A stretch of DNA of 64,000 nucleotides, taken from the NCBI RefSeq assembly GCF_008693185.1, contig NZ_VXKN01000006.1, positions 62,001-126,000 on the forward strand, given 5' to 3'. Every line of letters begins with the position of its first letter. Within the stretch, counting starts at the first letter, position 1. The notes under the pieces are model-generated. The model ran no database searches. It saw only the letters and a program-made list of their open reading frames with translations, and was not told where the DNA came from. Positions 1-9,567 of the stretch are shown piece by piece. The position numbers and the translations under genes were made by a program. The DNA is from Acinetobacter qingfengensis. GTDB lineage: Bacteria > Pseudomonadota > Gammaproteobacteria > Pseudomonadales > Moraxellaceae.

Positions 1-1135
1 CTGCCACACCATGATCACGGTGCAAACTTGGATAGTGCGTGGTTAACGGTGTAATAAAGTCCGGTAATTTTCGTTCGCCTTTTTGAATCAGTTCCCAAAT
101 AAATTTCACGGTATAAATATTCTGAATAAAATGGCGAATATCCATTTTTAGACTTTCCAGAACAATTTGTGCATGTCGAGAATGAGTTTGTTCAATGAGT
201 ATTTGAAAATCTTCATGAAAATTTTCAGGCAATACTTGAATTGAAGGAATTGTTATATCTGGTTTTTGTTTTAAAAATACCAGAATATTCTGAATGATGG
301 GTTGCAACTGTTGACGTATTTGTGGTTCAAGTTCATCCAGTTGGGTAAGTCGCTGTGACATGGCAATCAAGTTCACGAATACCAGTGAAAATTGATGCAG
401 TAATTCCTGTAAAGGTTTGGTCATGCCTTTAAGATGTCCTTTTTCATAAGACAAATGTACTGCCAAACCATGGATATCATTGGTATCACGATTAATTGCA
501 GAGATTAAATCTGCTGCACTTCGTGAACTTTGTTTTTCATTGAATAATCGAATAAATACTGATTGTGTTTCGTCAAAAGCTTTTTGTAATCGTTTTTGGA
601 TGGCAGTGCCGATATGTAGTGGAAAAATACTGGAAAACACCACCGATGTTACAATTACCGCAACTGAGATTTCCAGAACTCGCCCTAGGGCAATGTCAAA
701 CATGGTGTAAGTTGAGGTTGTTGAACTCATATTGTTAATGGCATTGGTTACCACCATGACACAGGTATAACCTGCCAACATAAACATATAACTACGTGGT
801 GTACGATCCAGCAAGGAAATATACAGACAAAAAGCAACCCAGGCTGCAATAATCAACGTAAACAACCATGGTGTATTGATTAGATGCGGTAACATGAGCA
901 AAGCCATGGCTGCACCGAAAAAAGTACCCATCAAGCGATATAAGGCTTTTGAGCTTACCATGCCGGAATACGGATTTGCGAGAATAAACACCGTACCGAT
1001 TGCCCACATTGGGTAGGGCAAATCCAGCCTGAATGCAATATATAGCGCAACCATGCCGGCAAAAAAAGTCTTGCTGGCAAAAATCAGATCTGTTCTATCT
1101 GGACGAAAAGCCAGTAATTGTTTGGTTAGTAACAT
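1..1135 (-). CDS. FUSC-family inner-membrane protein (AaeB/YccS-like), 3' end cut by window edge
   Basis: The reverse strand is open from ATG at 1135 to the left edge with no stop, giving about 378 residues of an incomplete protein. It begins MLLTKQLLAFRPDRTDLIF. Hydrophobic segments lie at roughly residues 20-40, 45-60, 70-110 and 115-160, and a long soluble helical stretch follows. This is the layout of the FUSC/aromatic-acid-exporter family (AaeB, YccS), which are inner-membrane transport components. The motif LDRTPRSYMFMLAGYT in the second membrane cluster is typical of the family. No clear Shine-Dalgarno sequence precedes the ATG, so the start is tentative. It is divergent from the IclR-type regulator, which may control it; that is inference. 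The substrate is unknown. Confidence 0.8.
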   Translation of the reverse strand, partial: MLLTKQLLAFRPDRTDLIFASKTFFAGMVALYIAFRLDLPYPMWAIGTVFILANPYSGMVSSKALYRLMGTFFGAAMALLMLPHLINTPWLFTLIIAAWVAFCLYISLLDRTPRSYMFMLAGYTCVMVVTNAINNMSSTTSTYTMFDIALGRVLEISVAVIVTSVVFSSIFPLHIGTAIQKRLQKAFDETQSVFIRLFNEKQSSRSAADLISAINRDTNDIHGLAVHLSYEKGHLKGMTKPLQELLHQFSLVFVNLIAMSQRLTQLDELEPQIRQQLQPIIQNILVFLKQKPDITIPSIQVLPENFHEDFQILIEQTHSRHAQIVLESLKMDIRHFIQNIYTVKFIWELIQKGERKLPDFITPLTTHYPSLHRDHGVA

Positions 1136-1487
1136 ATCGATGCGCAGAATATAAAAGCAATGACACAAACAGAAAAATTTGTGCTGTAAGAATATGTTGA
1201 TATTTTGGTTGATAATATTGCTATAGTCAATAAAAATTATCTTATTTTGATAATAGTGTGGATATATTTACAAATTCAATCCCATTAAATTGGGTTAAAT
1301 TATCCTGATAAGATATGTTTTGTGTTATAACTAATCTGTGCTTGAGTAATTGTAAACTTTAATTAACAATTCTCGTGGGATGTGTGGGAATGTCGCAAAT
1401 CATAGTGACGGAATCTAATAATTTATCCTGATCATGGATAAACTGTCCACAGACTTAAATTTCAGCAGTTTTTTCAGGTTTTTAGCG
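1136..1487. other. Intergenic region between FUSC gene and iclR-type gene, with several dyads
   Basis: About 350 AT-rich bases separate two divergent genes. I see no coding frame. Three short inverted repeats stand out: ATTATC/GATAAT at 1236-1254, TTATC-CT-GATAA at 1300-1311, and TTTATCC/GGATAAA at 1422-1442. The ten-base word TTATCCTGAT occurs twice, at 1300-1309 and 1423-1432. Repeated dyads in a divergent regulator region suggest operators for the IclR-type protein. Confidence 0.5.
1422..1442. promoter_or_regulatory. Candidate operator of the IclR-type regulator
   Basis: Perfect 7-base arms TTTATCC and GGATAAA flank a 7-base centre containing TGATCA. The left half repeats the word TTATCCTGAT found at 1300-1309. 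It lies 45 bases before the preferred start at 1488 and covers the alternative ATG at 1434, which argues against that upstream start. Its role as an operator is inferred from position and symmetry only. Confidence 0.4.
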
Positions 1488-2249
1488 ATGAGCGTTTCTA
1501 GTTTTGCAAAAATATTAACGATACTTGACCTGTTTTCCGTTAATCGTTCGGTAATTAATGTAGATTTGATTTGTCAGGAACTCGGGGTATCCAAGCCGAT
1601 GGGATATCGTTATCTCAAGGAATTGGTGGATACAGGATTATTAAAAAAATCAACCAATAATGTGGGTGATTATGTGTTGGGATCCAAGGTTGCAGTGTTG
1701 GATTATATCTCCAGAACGACTGATCCATTGGTACAGGTCAGTATTCCTGTTATGCAAGATATTGTAAAACGTACAGAAATGTTATGTTTACTGACGGCTC
1801 TAGATGGACAACATTGCATTGATATTCATCACGAATCGGTAAAAAACGTGGAAACGCTGGTATATGGACGGGGATGTCCAAGAGTTTTGTCTGCGGGTTC
1901 ATCTGCAAAAATTATTCTGGCGTATTTACCCAAGAAAATTCAATTGGAATATTATGATTTCTTGGCAGAAGATTTAGCAAAAAGTAAATTTGCTCATTCA
2001 GCAGACGAGTTTATTCAGCAAATGCGTAGCATTAAAAAGCAGGGGTTTTACGTATCTAAAGGCGAATTGAGTCCAAATTTCTCCAGTATTTCTGTCCCAT
2101 TGAAAATTTCCAGTAAAGATGCTCCGTGGGCATTATCTGCGGTAATGTCAAGCAATCGTCTGGAATTTATGAATATTAATAAAGTTGTAGATGTCCTCAA
2201 ACAAGCAACAGAAGCCATTGAACAGCGTGTAATACTGGAAGACGTTTAA
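1488..2249 (+). CDS. IclR-family transcriptional regulator
   Basis: The 253-residue protein has an N-terminal winged helix-turn-helix (about residues 5-60: ILTILDLFS, then a recognition helix near SKPMGYRYLKEL) and a C-terminal effector-binding domain (about 75-250). These are the two domains of IclR regulators, which usually sense small aromatic or organic acids and control neighbouring catabolic or transport genes. I chose ATG 1488 because MSVSSFAKILTILDL matches typical IclR N-termini. The in-frame ATG at 1434 would add 18 residues unlike the family and lies in a palindrome. Neither start has a good ribosome site. The divergent FUSC transporter is the likeliest target. The effector cannot be inferred from sequence. 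Confidence 0.85.
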   Translation: MSVSSFAKILTILDLFSVNRSVINVDLICQELGVSKPMGYRYLKELVDTGLLKKSTNNVGDYVLGSKVAVLDYISRTTDPLVQVSIPVMQDIVKRTEMLCLLTALDGQHCIDIHHESVKNVETLVYGRGCPRVLSAGSSAKIILAYLPKKIQLEYYDFLAEDLAKSKFAHSADEFIQQMRSIKKQGFYVSKGELSPNFSSISVPLKISSKDAPWALSAVMSSNRLEFMNINKVVDVLKQATEAIEQRVILEDV

Positions 2250-2499
2250 ACAAAGGCAATTACATTGATAAATGATATTTTGTGCTATCTGATTAAAAAC
2301 TTAAACAAGTGATGAAATCAAGCTAACTATTACGCTCTTGTCAAGTGATCATGTTGTTTTAAGAGAGGCATTGGTCTGAATGTTGATAAAAATCGGTTAG
2401 CGTCTAGCTGATTTTGCCTTTTCACAGTAGAATATGCGATCTTATCCTAGTTACATTGCGCTAAGGTTCAAAAGACCTGCCCGTGGAGCCAAAATCAAC

Positions 2500-5400
2500 A
2501 TGTTTATCGTGGCCGGTGCATCCGCACATTCTGCATTTAAGAAAACTCAACTATTAACTCAACTACAGTCAATTAGTTCTGTTCAATCTATAGATAGCCA
2601 ATGGGTTTATTTGTTTGATCAAGCGCTTGATGAAGGGCGGTTAAATTCAGCATTACAACTATTAAATGATGGTCAGACTTTTGAATTGCGTCAGGGGGCG
2701 ACAGATGAAATTCAAATTCTGGTAACACCTCGTATTGGTACCATTTCTCCATGGTCATCCAAAGCGACCGATATTTTTAAAAATTGTAATAGCCCGATAC
2801 ATCGTTTGGAACGAGGTATTTTATATACGTTAAAAGGTGTATCCGAAATTAGTCAGGCATTAAAACTGGCATTGCATGACCGTATGACCGAAAGTGTGTT
2901 TGTAAAGCTCGATGATGCACAGGCTTTATTTGTAGAAACTGCACCTAAGCCACTTAACAGTATCGATATTTTAGGGCAAGGTAAGCAAGCATTGGTGACA
3001 GCCAACAGTGAGTTTGGCTTTGCACTTTCTGATGAAGAAATTGATTATTTGACAGAGGCATTTACCAAGCTGGGGCGTAATCCGCATGATATCGAATTGA
3101 TGATGTTTGCGCAGGCCAATTCAGAACATTGCCGACATAAAATCTTTAATGCACAGTGGACAATTGATGGTGAAAAACAACCATTATCTTTGTTCCAGAT
3201 GATTAAAAATACTTATAAAGAATCGCCAACAGATGTATTGTCCGCTTATAAAGACAATGCTTCAGTGATTGTTGGTTATGACACCATGCGTTTTTATCCA
3301 AAAGCAGATGAAAATGGCCATTTTGTTTATAAATATAAAAGTCAGGCTGCACATATCCTGATGAAAGTGGAAACGCATAACCATCCTACGGCAATTTCTC
3401 CATTTGCCGGCGCGGCAACAGGTTCGGGTGGTGAAATCCGTGATGAAGGTGCAACTGGTCGTGGCGGTAAGCCTAAAGCGGGTTTAACGGGTTTTACCGT
3501 ATCTAATTTGAATATTCCAGGCTTTGAACAGCCGTGGGAAGACAATTATGGTAAACCGGGTCGTATGGCATCTCCATTACAAATCATGATTGATGGGCCA
3601 TTGGGCGGAGCGGCATTTAACAATGAATTTGGTCGTCCAAATTTAAACGGTTATTTTCGTACCTTTGAGCAAAATGTAAATGGTGATGTAAAAGGTTTCC
3701 ACAAACCAATTATGATTGCTGGTGGTTATGGCAATATCCGTCCTGATCATGTAGAAAAGGATGCCATTCAACCCGGCGATTTATTAATTGTTCTGGGGGG
3801 GCCGGCCATGCTGATTGGTTTGGGCGGTGGTGCAGCATCATCAGTCGATAGTGGGACGATGGGTGAAAGTCTGGATTTTGCATCAGTACAACGTGAAAAT
3901 CCGGAAATGGAACGCCGTTGTCAGGAAGTGATTGATAGCTGCTGGCGTATGGAAGATTTTAACCCAATCGTATCAGTCCATGATGTCGGTGCAGGCGGTA
4001 TCTCGAATGCTATGCCGGAACTGGTCAATGATCATGAGCTTGGGGCTATTCTTAATCTTCGTAAAATTCCATCACTTGAACCGGGCATGAGTCCAATGGA
4101 AATCTGGTCAAATGAAGCGCAGGAGCGTTACGTATTGGCCATTCATCCGGAATCTCTGCAATTATTTGAATCTATTTGTGCTCGTGAGCGCTGTCCATTT
4201 GCGGTATTGGGTGAAGCAACAGAAGCTCGGCATTTAACCGTTGAAGATCCACTGTTTGACAATAAGGCAGTGGATATGCCAATGCAAGTCATGCTGGGTG
4301 GTACGCCTCGTATGCAACGTAGCTATGATCGTACTGAGCGTCAAGGTAATGATTTTGATGAAAATGCTATTGATTTAACGGATGCAATTTTCCGTGTTCT
4401 AAAAAATCCGACTGTAGCATCCAAATCCTTTCTAATTACCATTGGCGATCGCTCGATTACTGGTATGGTAGCACGTGATCAGATGGTGGGCCGATGGCAA
4501 GTGCCGGTAGCAGATGCTGCGGTGACCACTACCAGTTTACAGGGTTTTACCGGCGAAGCCATGGCAATGGGAGAGCGTCCACCTGTAGCATTATTGAATC
4601 CAGCTGCATCAGCACGTTTGGCAGTAGCAGAAGCAATTACCAATATTGCTTCGACCAATATTGAGCAATTAAGTGACATTAAAATGTCTGCGAACTGGAT
4701 GGCAGCAGCAGGGCAAAAAGGCGAAGATCAAGCACTGTTTGAAGCAGTCAAAACAGTTGGTATGGAAATCTGTCCAGCATTGGGTATTGCTATTCCAGTT
4801 GGTAAAGACTCATTGTCTATGCGTACCACATGGCAGGATGAAGGAAAAGATAAATCGGTAACCTCGCCAATGTCTTTGATTATTACTGCATTTGCACCAG
4901 TTAATGATGTCCGTAAAACGTTAACACCTGAATTAAAAGCCATTGAAGATAGTGTATTGGTTCGTATCGATTTATCTCGAGGCCAATTCCGTTTGGGGGC
5001 TTCAATTCTCACACAGGTGTATAAAGCCATTGGTCATACTGCACCGGATGTTGATGATTTTGAAGATGTTAAAGAATTCTTTGCCTTAATTCAGGATTGG
5101 AATAATCGTGGTTTAATTCAGGCATATCATGATATTGGTGATGGTGGTTTACTGGCAACGGTAACGGAAATGATGTTTGCTTCCCGTCTGGGTGTGGCAT
5201 TAAATCAGCAAAGCATTGCCAGTCTGTTTGCAGAAGAAATTGGCGCGGTGTTACAGCTTAAAGCGAATGACTGGCAAATATTACAGGCAGAGCTCACCAA
5301 TTCAAGTTTAAAAGATATGATCGTAGTGGTTGGTCAGGTGAATAGTAATGATCGACTTACAGTCAATGGTTTGACTTTTGAACGTGCGCAGTTACAACAG

Positions 5401-6333
5401 GCGTGGACTGAAGTTTCTCATCAAATTCAGCGTTTACGTGACAATAGTGACACTGCAGATCAGGAATTTGCCTTAATTGGCAATCAGCAACATCAAGGGC
5501 TTATTGCTCAGGCAACTTTTGATTTAAATGAAGAAATTGAAGCGCCTTATTTGAATCTACGCCGCCCTAATATGGCGATCCTGCGTGAGCAAGGAGTCAA
5601 TGGTCATATTGAAATGGCCGCAGCTTTTGATAAAGTTGGTTTTAATACCATTGATGTGCACATGAGTGATTTACTTGCAGGTCGTATTAGTCTGGATGAG
5701 TTTGAGGGTCTGGTGGCATGTGGTGGATTCTCTTATGGCGACGTATTAGGTGCCGGCGGAGGTTGGGCAAAATCAGTATTATTTAATGCTAAATTGCGTG
5801 ATCAATTCGAACGATTCTTCCATCGTCAAGAAACCTTTAGTTTAGGGGTTTGTAATGGCTGTCAAATGTTATCACAACTGGCGCCATTAATTCCGGGTGC
5901 TGAAGACTGGCCACGTTTTCATCGCAATACTTCAGAAGTGTTTGAAGCACGTAGTGTGAATGTGCAAATTGAAAAATCTCGTTCCGTATTACTAGAAGAC
6001 ATGCAGGGTTCAATTTTACCAATTGCAGTAGCGCATGGCGAAGGTCGTGTTGTGGCCGGTGAAGATCAATTGAATCATTTAAATGCCAATTCACAAGTAA
6101 TTTTGCGTTATGTGGATAGTCAAGGCAATGCTACTCAGCATTATCCATTGAATCCGAATGGTTCACCACAAGCCATTGCCGGTGTAACATCTAAGGATGG
6201 CCGTGCAACAATTATGATGCCACATCCAGAGCGTAATTTTCGTGCTTTGCAACATTCATGGAAGCCGGACGATTGGCAGGAAGATGGTGCATGGTTACGC
6301 ATGTTCCGTAATGCTCGCAAATTTTTAGCTTAA
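2500..6333 (+). CDS. purL: Phosphoribosylformylglycinamidine synthase
   Basis: This cytoplasmic enzyme makes formylglycinamidine ribotide from FGAR, glutamine and ATP, the fourth step of purine synthesis. The product is the large single-chain form of 1277 residues: a PurS-like N-terminal part, two AIR-synthase-type halves (with the NHPTAISPF motif and later glycine-rich ATP loops), and a class I glutaminase domain at the C-terminus. In the glutaminase I see the nucleophile Cys1118 in GVCNGCQM and His1242/Glu1244 in PHPER. ATG 2500 ([13 protein letters not shown]) is the family start, with GGAG at 2485-2488; an ATG at 2434 would add 22 atypical residues. It is monocistronic, with a terminator just downstream. 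Confidence 0.97.
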   Translation: MFIVAGASAHSAFKKTQLLTQLQSISSVQSIDSQWVYLFDQALDEGRLNSALQLLNDGQTFELRQGATDEIQILVTPRIGTISPWSSKATDIFKNCNSPIHRLERGILYTLKGVSEISQALKLALHDRMTESVFVKLDDAQALFVETAPKPLNSIDILGQGKQALVTANSEFGFALSDEEIDYLTEAFTKLGRNPHDIELMMFAQANSEHCRHKIFNAQWTIDGEKQPLSLFQMIKNTYKESPTDVLSAYKDNASVIVGYDTMRFYPKADENGHFVYKYKSQAAHILMKVETHNHPTAISPFAGAATGSGGEIRDEGATGRGGKPKAGLTGFTVSNLNIPGFEQPWEDNYGKPGRMASPLQIMIDGPLGGAAFNNEFGRPNLNGYFRTFEQNVNGDVKGFHKPIMIAGGYGNIRPDHVEKDAIQPGDLLIVLGGPAMLIGLGGGAASSVDSGTMGESLDFASVQRENPEMERRCQEVIDSCWRMEDFNPIVSVHDVGAGGISNAMPELVNDHELGAILNLRKIPSLEPGMSPMEIWSNEAQERYVLAIHPESLQLFESICARERCPFAVLGEATEARHLTVEDPLFDNKAVDMPMQVMLGGTPRMQRSYDRTERQGNDFDENAIDLTDAIFRVLKNPTVASKSFLITIGDRSITGMVARDQMVGRWQVPVADAAVTTTSLQGFTGEAMAMGERPPVALLNPAASARLAVAEAITNIASTNIEQLSDIKMSANWMAAAGQKGEDQALFEAVKTVGMEICPALGIAIPVGKDSLSMRTTWQDEGKDKSVTSPMSLIITAFAPVNDVRKTLTPELKAIEDSVLVRIDLSRGQFRLGASILTQVYKAIGHTAPDVDDFEDVKEFFALIQDWNNRGLIQAYHDIGDGGLLATVTEMMFASRLGVALNQQSIASLFAEEIGAVLQLKANDWQILQAELTNSSLKDMIVVVGQVNSNDRLTVNGLTFERAQLQQAWTEVSHQIQRLRDNSDTADQEFALIGNQQHQGLIAQATFDLNEEIEAPYLNLRRPNMAILREQGVNGHIEMAAAFDKVGFNTIDVHMSDLLAGRISLDEFEGLVACGGFSYGDVLGAGGGWAKSVLFNAKLRDQFERFFHRQETFSLGVCNGCQMLSQLAPLIPGAEDWPRFHRNTSEVFEARSVNVQIEKSRSVLLEDMQGSILPIAVAHGEGRVVAGEDQLNHLNANSQVILRYVDSQGNATQHYPLNPNGSPQAIAGVTSKDGRATIMMPHPERNFRALQHSWKPDDWQEDGAWLRMFRNARKFLA

Positions 6334-6361
6334 TTGGCTTTAGTGATTATGTTTTGATTTA

Positions 6362-6385
6362 AGCTCGCTACCAGCGGGCTTTTTC
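6362..6385 (+). terminator. Rho-independent terminator of purL
   Basis: Arms AGCTCGCT and AGCGGGCT pair over 8 bp (one T-G wobble) around an ACC loop and run into five T residues, 28 bases after the purL stop. Confidence 0.85.
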
Positions 6386-6564
6386 GTATCAATATTTTGT
6401 ATTGTTGGTATTTTATTAATTAAAACTGGTATCTACTTTAAGTAAAATACATAAAATAAATATAACTATTTGATTTTAATATTTTTGTTTTATAAACATT
6501 TATTTATTAAAAAAATCGAAGAGAAAATATAAACATGCATAGCACATCTATTTCTATCGTTGAG

Positions 6565-6604
6565 TTAAAAAGTTGTTGTTAACAACTTTTTAAAATAGTA
6601 TAAA
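6565..6604 (+). promoter_or_regulatory. Promoter overlapped by a 29-base perfect palindrome, ahead of the TetR gene
   Basis: Arms TTAAAAAGTTGTT (6565-6577) and AACAACTTTTTAA (6581-6593) match over 13 bases around a 3-base centre. A sigma-70-like promoter overlaps it: TTGTTA at 6576-6581, a 17-base spacer, and TATAAA at 6599-6604. Burying the -35 box in a palindrome just before a TetR gene is the usual layout of an autorepressed promoter. A T-rich 3' arm means a terminator function is also possible. The rest of 6386-6651 is AT-rich with no reading frame. Confidence 0.55.
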
Positions 6605-6651
6605 TATTGTCATAATTAAATTTTATGTATTGATGATTTTTTGGGGAAATA

Positions 6652-7290
6652 ATGCAGCAAAGAGCAATTGAATCTGATATTCGAATGGTAGAACAAGCCA
6701 TCTTGTTGCTTTGTGAAGGCGGGGTTAAAGCCGTTACTTTAGAAGCTGTTGGTCAGCGAGCGGGTTATAGTCGTGGTTTGGTCACACGTCGTTATGGATC
6801 AAAAAACCAGTTACTGATACGTGTTTTAAAGTATCTGGAAAACTGGTGTCTGGACAATATGCGAAGTGTGAATAACCAAAAAAAGGGTTTGGAAACACTT
6901 CATTTTCTTGTCAGGAATACGATTTCCCGTATTAAAACCCATCCGGAGAATTACCGTGCAATGTTCATATTATGGGCGTACGCCCTTGAGTCCGATTCAA
7001 TTGTAAAAGAAGAGTTTTTACAATTATCCAGAAAAATGCGGGAACAACACAGAGTTTGGTTATTACAAGCACAGGAATTAGGTGAAATTCCAACGACAAT
7101 TGATTTGGAGCTCATAATAAACTTTATTGTCCAGCAATCTATTGGGATTTTTAATCAATGGTTATTGGAACCGGATTTTAAGATCGAAGATCAATTACAA
7201 AGAATGATTGCTGTGCAGGTGTTTTTGGTCAGCCAATATGCAGGCTTTCGTGAAGATAAAATGTCTTCAGGAGGTTATGATGCAGATTAA
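6652..7290 (+). CDS. TetR/AcrR-family transcriptional regulator
   Basis: The 212-residue protein has an N-terminal TetR helix-turn-helix (about residues 8-55: AILLLCEGGVKAVTLEAVG followed by the recognition segment AGYSRGLVTRRYGSK) and an all-helical ligand-binding C-terminal part. ATG 6652 follows GGGG with good spacing. Its last codons overlap the start of pldA by 11 bases, so the two are translated together. It sits first in a run with pldA and a three-gene ABC exporter and is probably their regulator, acting on the palindrome at 6565-6593. The ligand is unknown; a membrane-perturbing compound or lipid is an inference from the neighbours. Confidence 0.9.
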   Translation: MQQRAIESDIRMVEQAILLLCEGGVKAVTLEAVGQRAGYSRGLVTRRYGSKNQLLIRVLKYLENWCLDNMRSVNNQKKGLETLHFLVRNTISRIKTHPENYRAMFILWAYALESDSIVKEEFLQLSRKMREQHRVWLLQAQELGEIPTTIDLELIINFIVQQSIGIFNQWLLEPDFKIEDQLQRMIAVQVFLVSQYAGFREDKMSSGGYDAD

Positions 7291-8437
7291 GTATAAGCCC
7301 CAATCGGTTTATTCCGGCATATTTATTTCTATTTGTGCAATTGGTTGGCATAGCAATAGCTATGCCGTACCGGATAGTGTTATACCAGACTATTTGCCCA
7401 AACCGACTTCTGCGGAAGCATGTGTTGGGCTGACGTTTAACAGTGCCCGACTCGCCTGTTATGATGCGCTTTATAAATTACCGATGCAACAAAAAGAATT
7501 AGATCAGCAGGCAGAGCAGTTCGCTATACTGCAACCAGTTGATGTTGAAGAAGTAAATAAAATAGATCAGCCCAAACCATTCACAACATTATTACGGGAA
7601 CCAGAAATAGATTTTGATACCAGTAGCTCTTTACTGGATCAACGCTGGGAGCTTTCCAGTCAGGCAAAACTGGGAACATGGCAGCTTCGTGGTTATCAAC
7701 CACTTTATTTATTTCCAGTGATGTGGATGTCGGATAAGAATGCGTTACCGCATAGTCCTAATCCGGATAATACGGTAACAGTGCCGCAAGATTTGACCAG
7801 TACCGAAGCAAAATTTCAGCTTTCTTTTAAAACCAAGGCTTTGGAAAACGTCTTTGGTGATAATGGTGATGTGTGGATTGGTTATACCCAGTCCTCACGC
7901 TGGCAAGTTTACAATGAAGATGATTCCAGACCTTTTCGGGAAACCAATTATGAACCTGAAGCGATGTTGGTATTACGAACCAATTATAATTTATTTGGTT
8001 TAAATGGCAGATTACTGGGGATTGGTTTTAATCATCAGTCGAATGGCAGATCCGATCCGTTTTCCCGTAGCTGGAATAGGGCGGTACTCAATCTGGGTTT
8101 TGAGAAAGATAATTTTGTGTTGATGTTGCGTCCGTGGTATCGGCTTCCCAACTCGGATTCTAAAGATGAAAATCCAGATATTGAAGATTATGTAGGTCGG
8201 GGTGATTTAACCGCACACTATAAATGGAACTCACATCAATTTTCACTGATGTTACGCCATAGTTTAAAAGGTGGAGATGATAGTCATGGTGCCATGCAGT
8301 TTGACTGGGCATTTCCCTTATCTGGTGCATTACGGGGACATTTCCAGATTTTTGATGGTTATGGTGAAAGCCTGATTGATTATAACCATCGTGCAACCTA
8401 TGTGGGTTTGGGGATTTCCTTGGTGAACTGGTTTTAA
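7280..8437 (+). CDS. pldA: Outer-membrane phospholipase A (OMPLA)
   Basis: This outer-membrane beta-barrel hydrolyses acyl chains from phospholipids that reach the outer leaflet. The product is 385 residues with a signal peptide ending near residue 29 (SYA). The catalytic block NHQSNGRSDPFSRSWNR carries the His-x-Ser pair and the following Asn of the family, and the C-terminus ends in aromatic phenylalanine, as barrel proteins do. AGGAGG at 7269-7274 sets the ATG at 7280; longer in-frame ATGs upstream have no such site and lie inside the TetR gene. Residues 45-85 carry an SAEACVGLTFNSARLACYD segment found before the barrel in gamma-proteobacterial homologues. Membership of an exporter operon is unusual for pldA. 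Confidence 0.93.
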   Translation: MQIKYKPQSVYSGIFISICAIGWHSNSYAVPDSVIPDYLPKPTSAEACVGLTFNSARLACYDALYKLPMQQKELDQQAEQFAILQPVDVEEVNKIDQPKPFTTLLREPEIDFDTSSSLLDQRWELSSQAKLGTWQLRGYQPLYLFPVMWMSDKNALPHSPNPDNTVTVPQDLTSTEAKFQLSFKTKALENVFGDNGDVWIGYTQSSRWQVYNEDDSRPFRETNYEPEAMLVLRTNYNLFGLNGRLLGIGFNHQSNGRSDPFSRSWNRAVLNLGFEKDNFVLMLRPWYRLPNSDSKDENPDIEDYVGRGDLTAHYKWNSHQFSLMLRHSLKGGDDSHGAMQFDWAFPLSGALRGHFQIFDGYGESLIDYNHRATYVGLGISLVNWF

Positions 8438-8503
8438 TCTCAATTAGACATTTAAGGTATTGATGTAATAAAGCAAAAGCGTATTTCATAATGGGGAAAA
8501 AGT

Positions 8504-9565
8504 GTGATCAAGCTGAAAAAATTTGTATGGGTTGCTGTGGCGATTGTGGTTGTTCTGATTGCATATATGGTTTGGCAGCATTTTAATCAACCGGATACTG
8601 ACGGGTTGATCAGTGGCAACGGGCGGATTGAGGCTACAGAAATTGACATTGCCAGTAAGTTATCAGGTCAACTGGAAGAAATTTATGTCAATGAAGGCGA
8701 CTTTGTAGAAGCGGGTCAGGTGTTGGCAAAAATCAAAATTTCTGCTTTGGAAGCACAACTTCGTGAAGCACAGGCGCAATTGCAGCAGGCTAAAGATGCG
8801 ATTGTGACTGCAAATGCACAAGTTGCCATGCGTGAGAGTGACAAACTTGCCAGTCTGGCTGTGGTTGAACAGCGGCAAACCGAGTTACAAGCGGCACAAA
8901 AGCGTTTGGCTCGAACCGAGATTTTGGTAAAGGATAATGCGGTATCCAAACAGCAACTGGATGATGAGCGAAGCACTGCACAAGGTGCAATGACTGCGAT
9001 CAGTGCAGCCAAAGCGCAAGTTGCAAATGCGGAAGCCTCTATTGCTGCGGCCAAAGCACAGGTAACCGGTGCCAAATCCAATGTGGAAGCAGTTCAGGCC
9101 ACGATTGAACGGATACAGTCAGATATTGACGATAGCCAGTTAAAATCTCCGTTAAAAGCAAGGGTGCAATATCGTGTTGCACAGCCGGGTGAGATGATTG
9201 CAGCCGGTGGTAAAGTCATGAATTTGATTGATTTATCTGATGTGTATATGACGTTCTTCTTGCCTGAAACAGTGGCCGGACGTGTAGCACTGGGTACGGA
9301 GGTTCGTATCGTACTGGATGCCGCACCGGGTACGGCGATTCCTGCACGGGTTTCACATATTGCAGATACAGCGCAATTTACGCCAAAAACTGTTGAAACT
9401 GAAAGTGAACGACAAAAATTGATGTTTAAGGTCAAAGCCAAAATTGATCCGACTTTATTGAATAAATACATTAAACAGGTGAAAACAGGCTTACCCGGTG
9501 TGGCCTGGATTAAATTGGACCCTGAACAGGCTTGGCCACAACAACTTGCAAAAGAGGCTAAATAA
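8504..9565 (+). CDS. yhiI: HlyD-family periplasmic adaptor (YhiI-like)
   Basis: This 353-residue membrane-fusion protein has one N-terminal membrane helix (about 7-24), a split lipoyl domain ([20 protein letters not shown], then [19 protein letters not shown]), a long alanine/glutamine-rich coiled-coil hairpin (about 85-210) and a beta-barrel domain. Such adaptors join an inner-membrane pump to an outer-membrane channel. The start is GTG 8504, preceded by GGGGAA at 8493-8498. It follows pldA by 66 bases without a terminator and precedes the ATPase by 2 bases, as yhiI precedes rbbA in E. coli. No outer-membrane channel gene is present here, so a TolC-like partner must come from elsewhere. Confidence 0.92.
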   Translation: MIKLKKFVWVAVAIVVVLIAYMVWQHFNQPDTDGLISGNGRIEATEIDIASKLSGQLEEIYVNEGDFVEAGQVLAKIKISALEAQLREAQAQLQQAKDAIVTANAQVAMRESDKLASLAVVEQRQTELQAAQKRLARTEILVKDNAVSKQQLDDERSTAQGAMTAISAAKAQVANAEASIAAAKAQVTGAKSNVEAVQATIERIQSDIDDSQLKSPLKARVQYRVAQPGEMIAAGGKVMNLIDLSDVYMTFFLPETVAGRVALGTEVRIVLDAAPGTAIPARVSHIADTAQFTPKTVETESERQKLMFKVKAKIDPTLLNKYIKQVKTGLPGVAWIKLDPEQAWPQQLAKEAK

Positions 9566-9567
9566 TC

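Noticed and set aside
480..710. A 76-codon plus-strand frame and an opposite frame at 792-1007
   Set aside because: Both lie inside the FUSC gene, which is open on the minus strand from 1135 to the edge and has membrane-protein character; these are shadows.
8160..8489. Minus-strand frames inside pldA, yhiI, rbbA and yhhJ (for example 8716-9081, 9770-10279, 12778-13260)
   Set aside because: Each is antisense to a gene with clear family motifs and has no ribosome site or recognisable protein.
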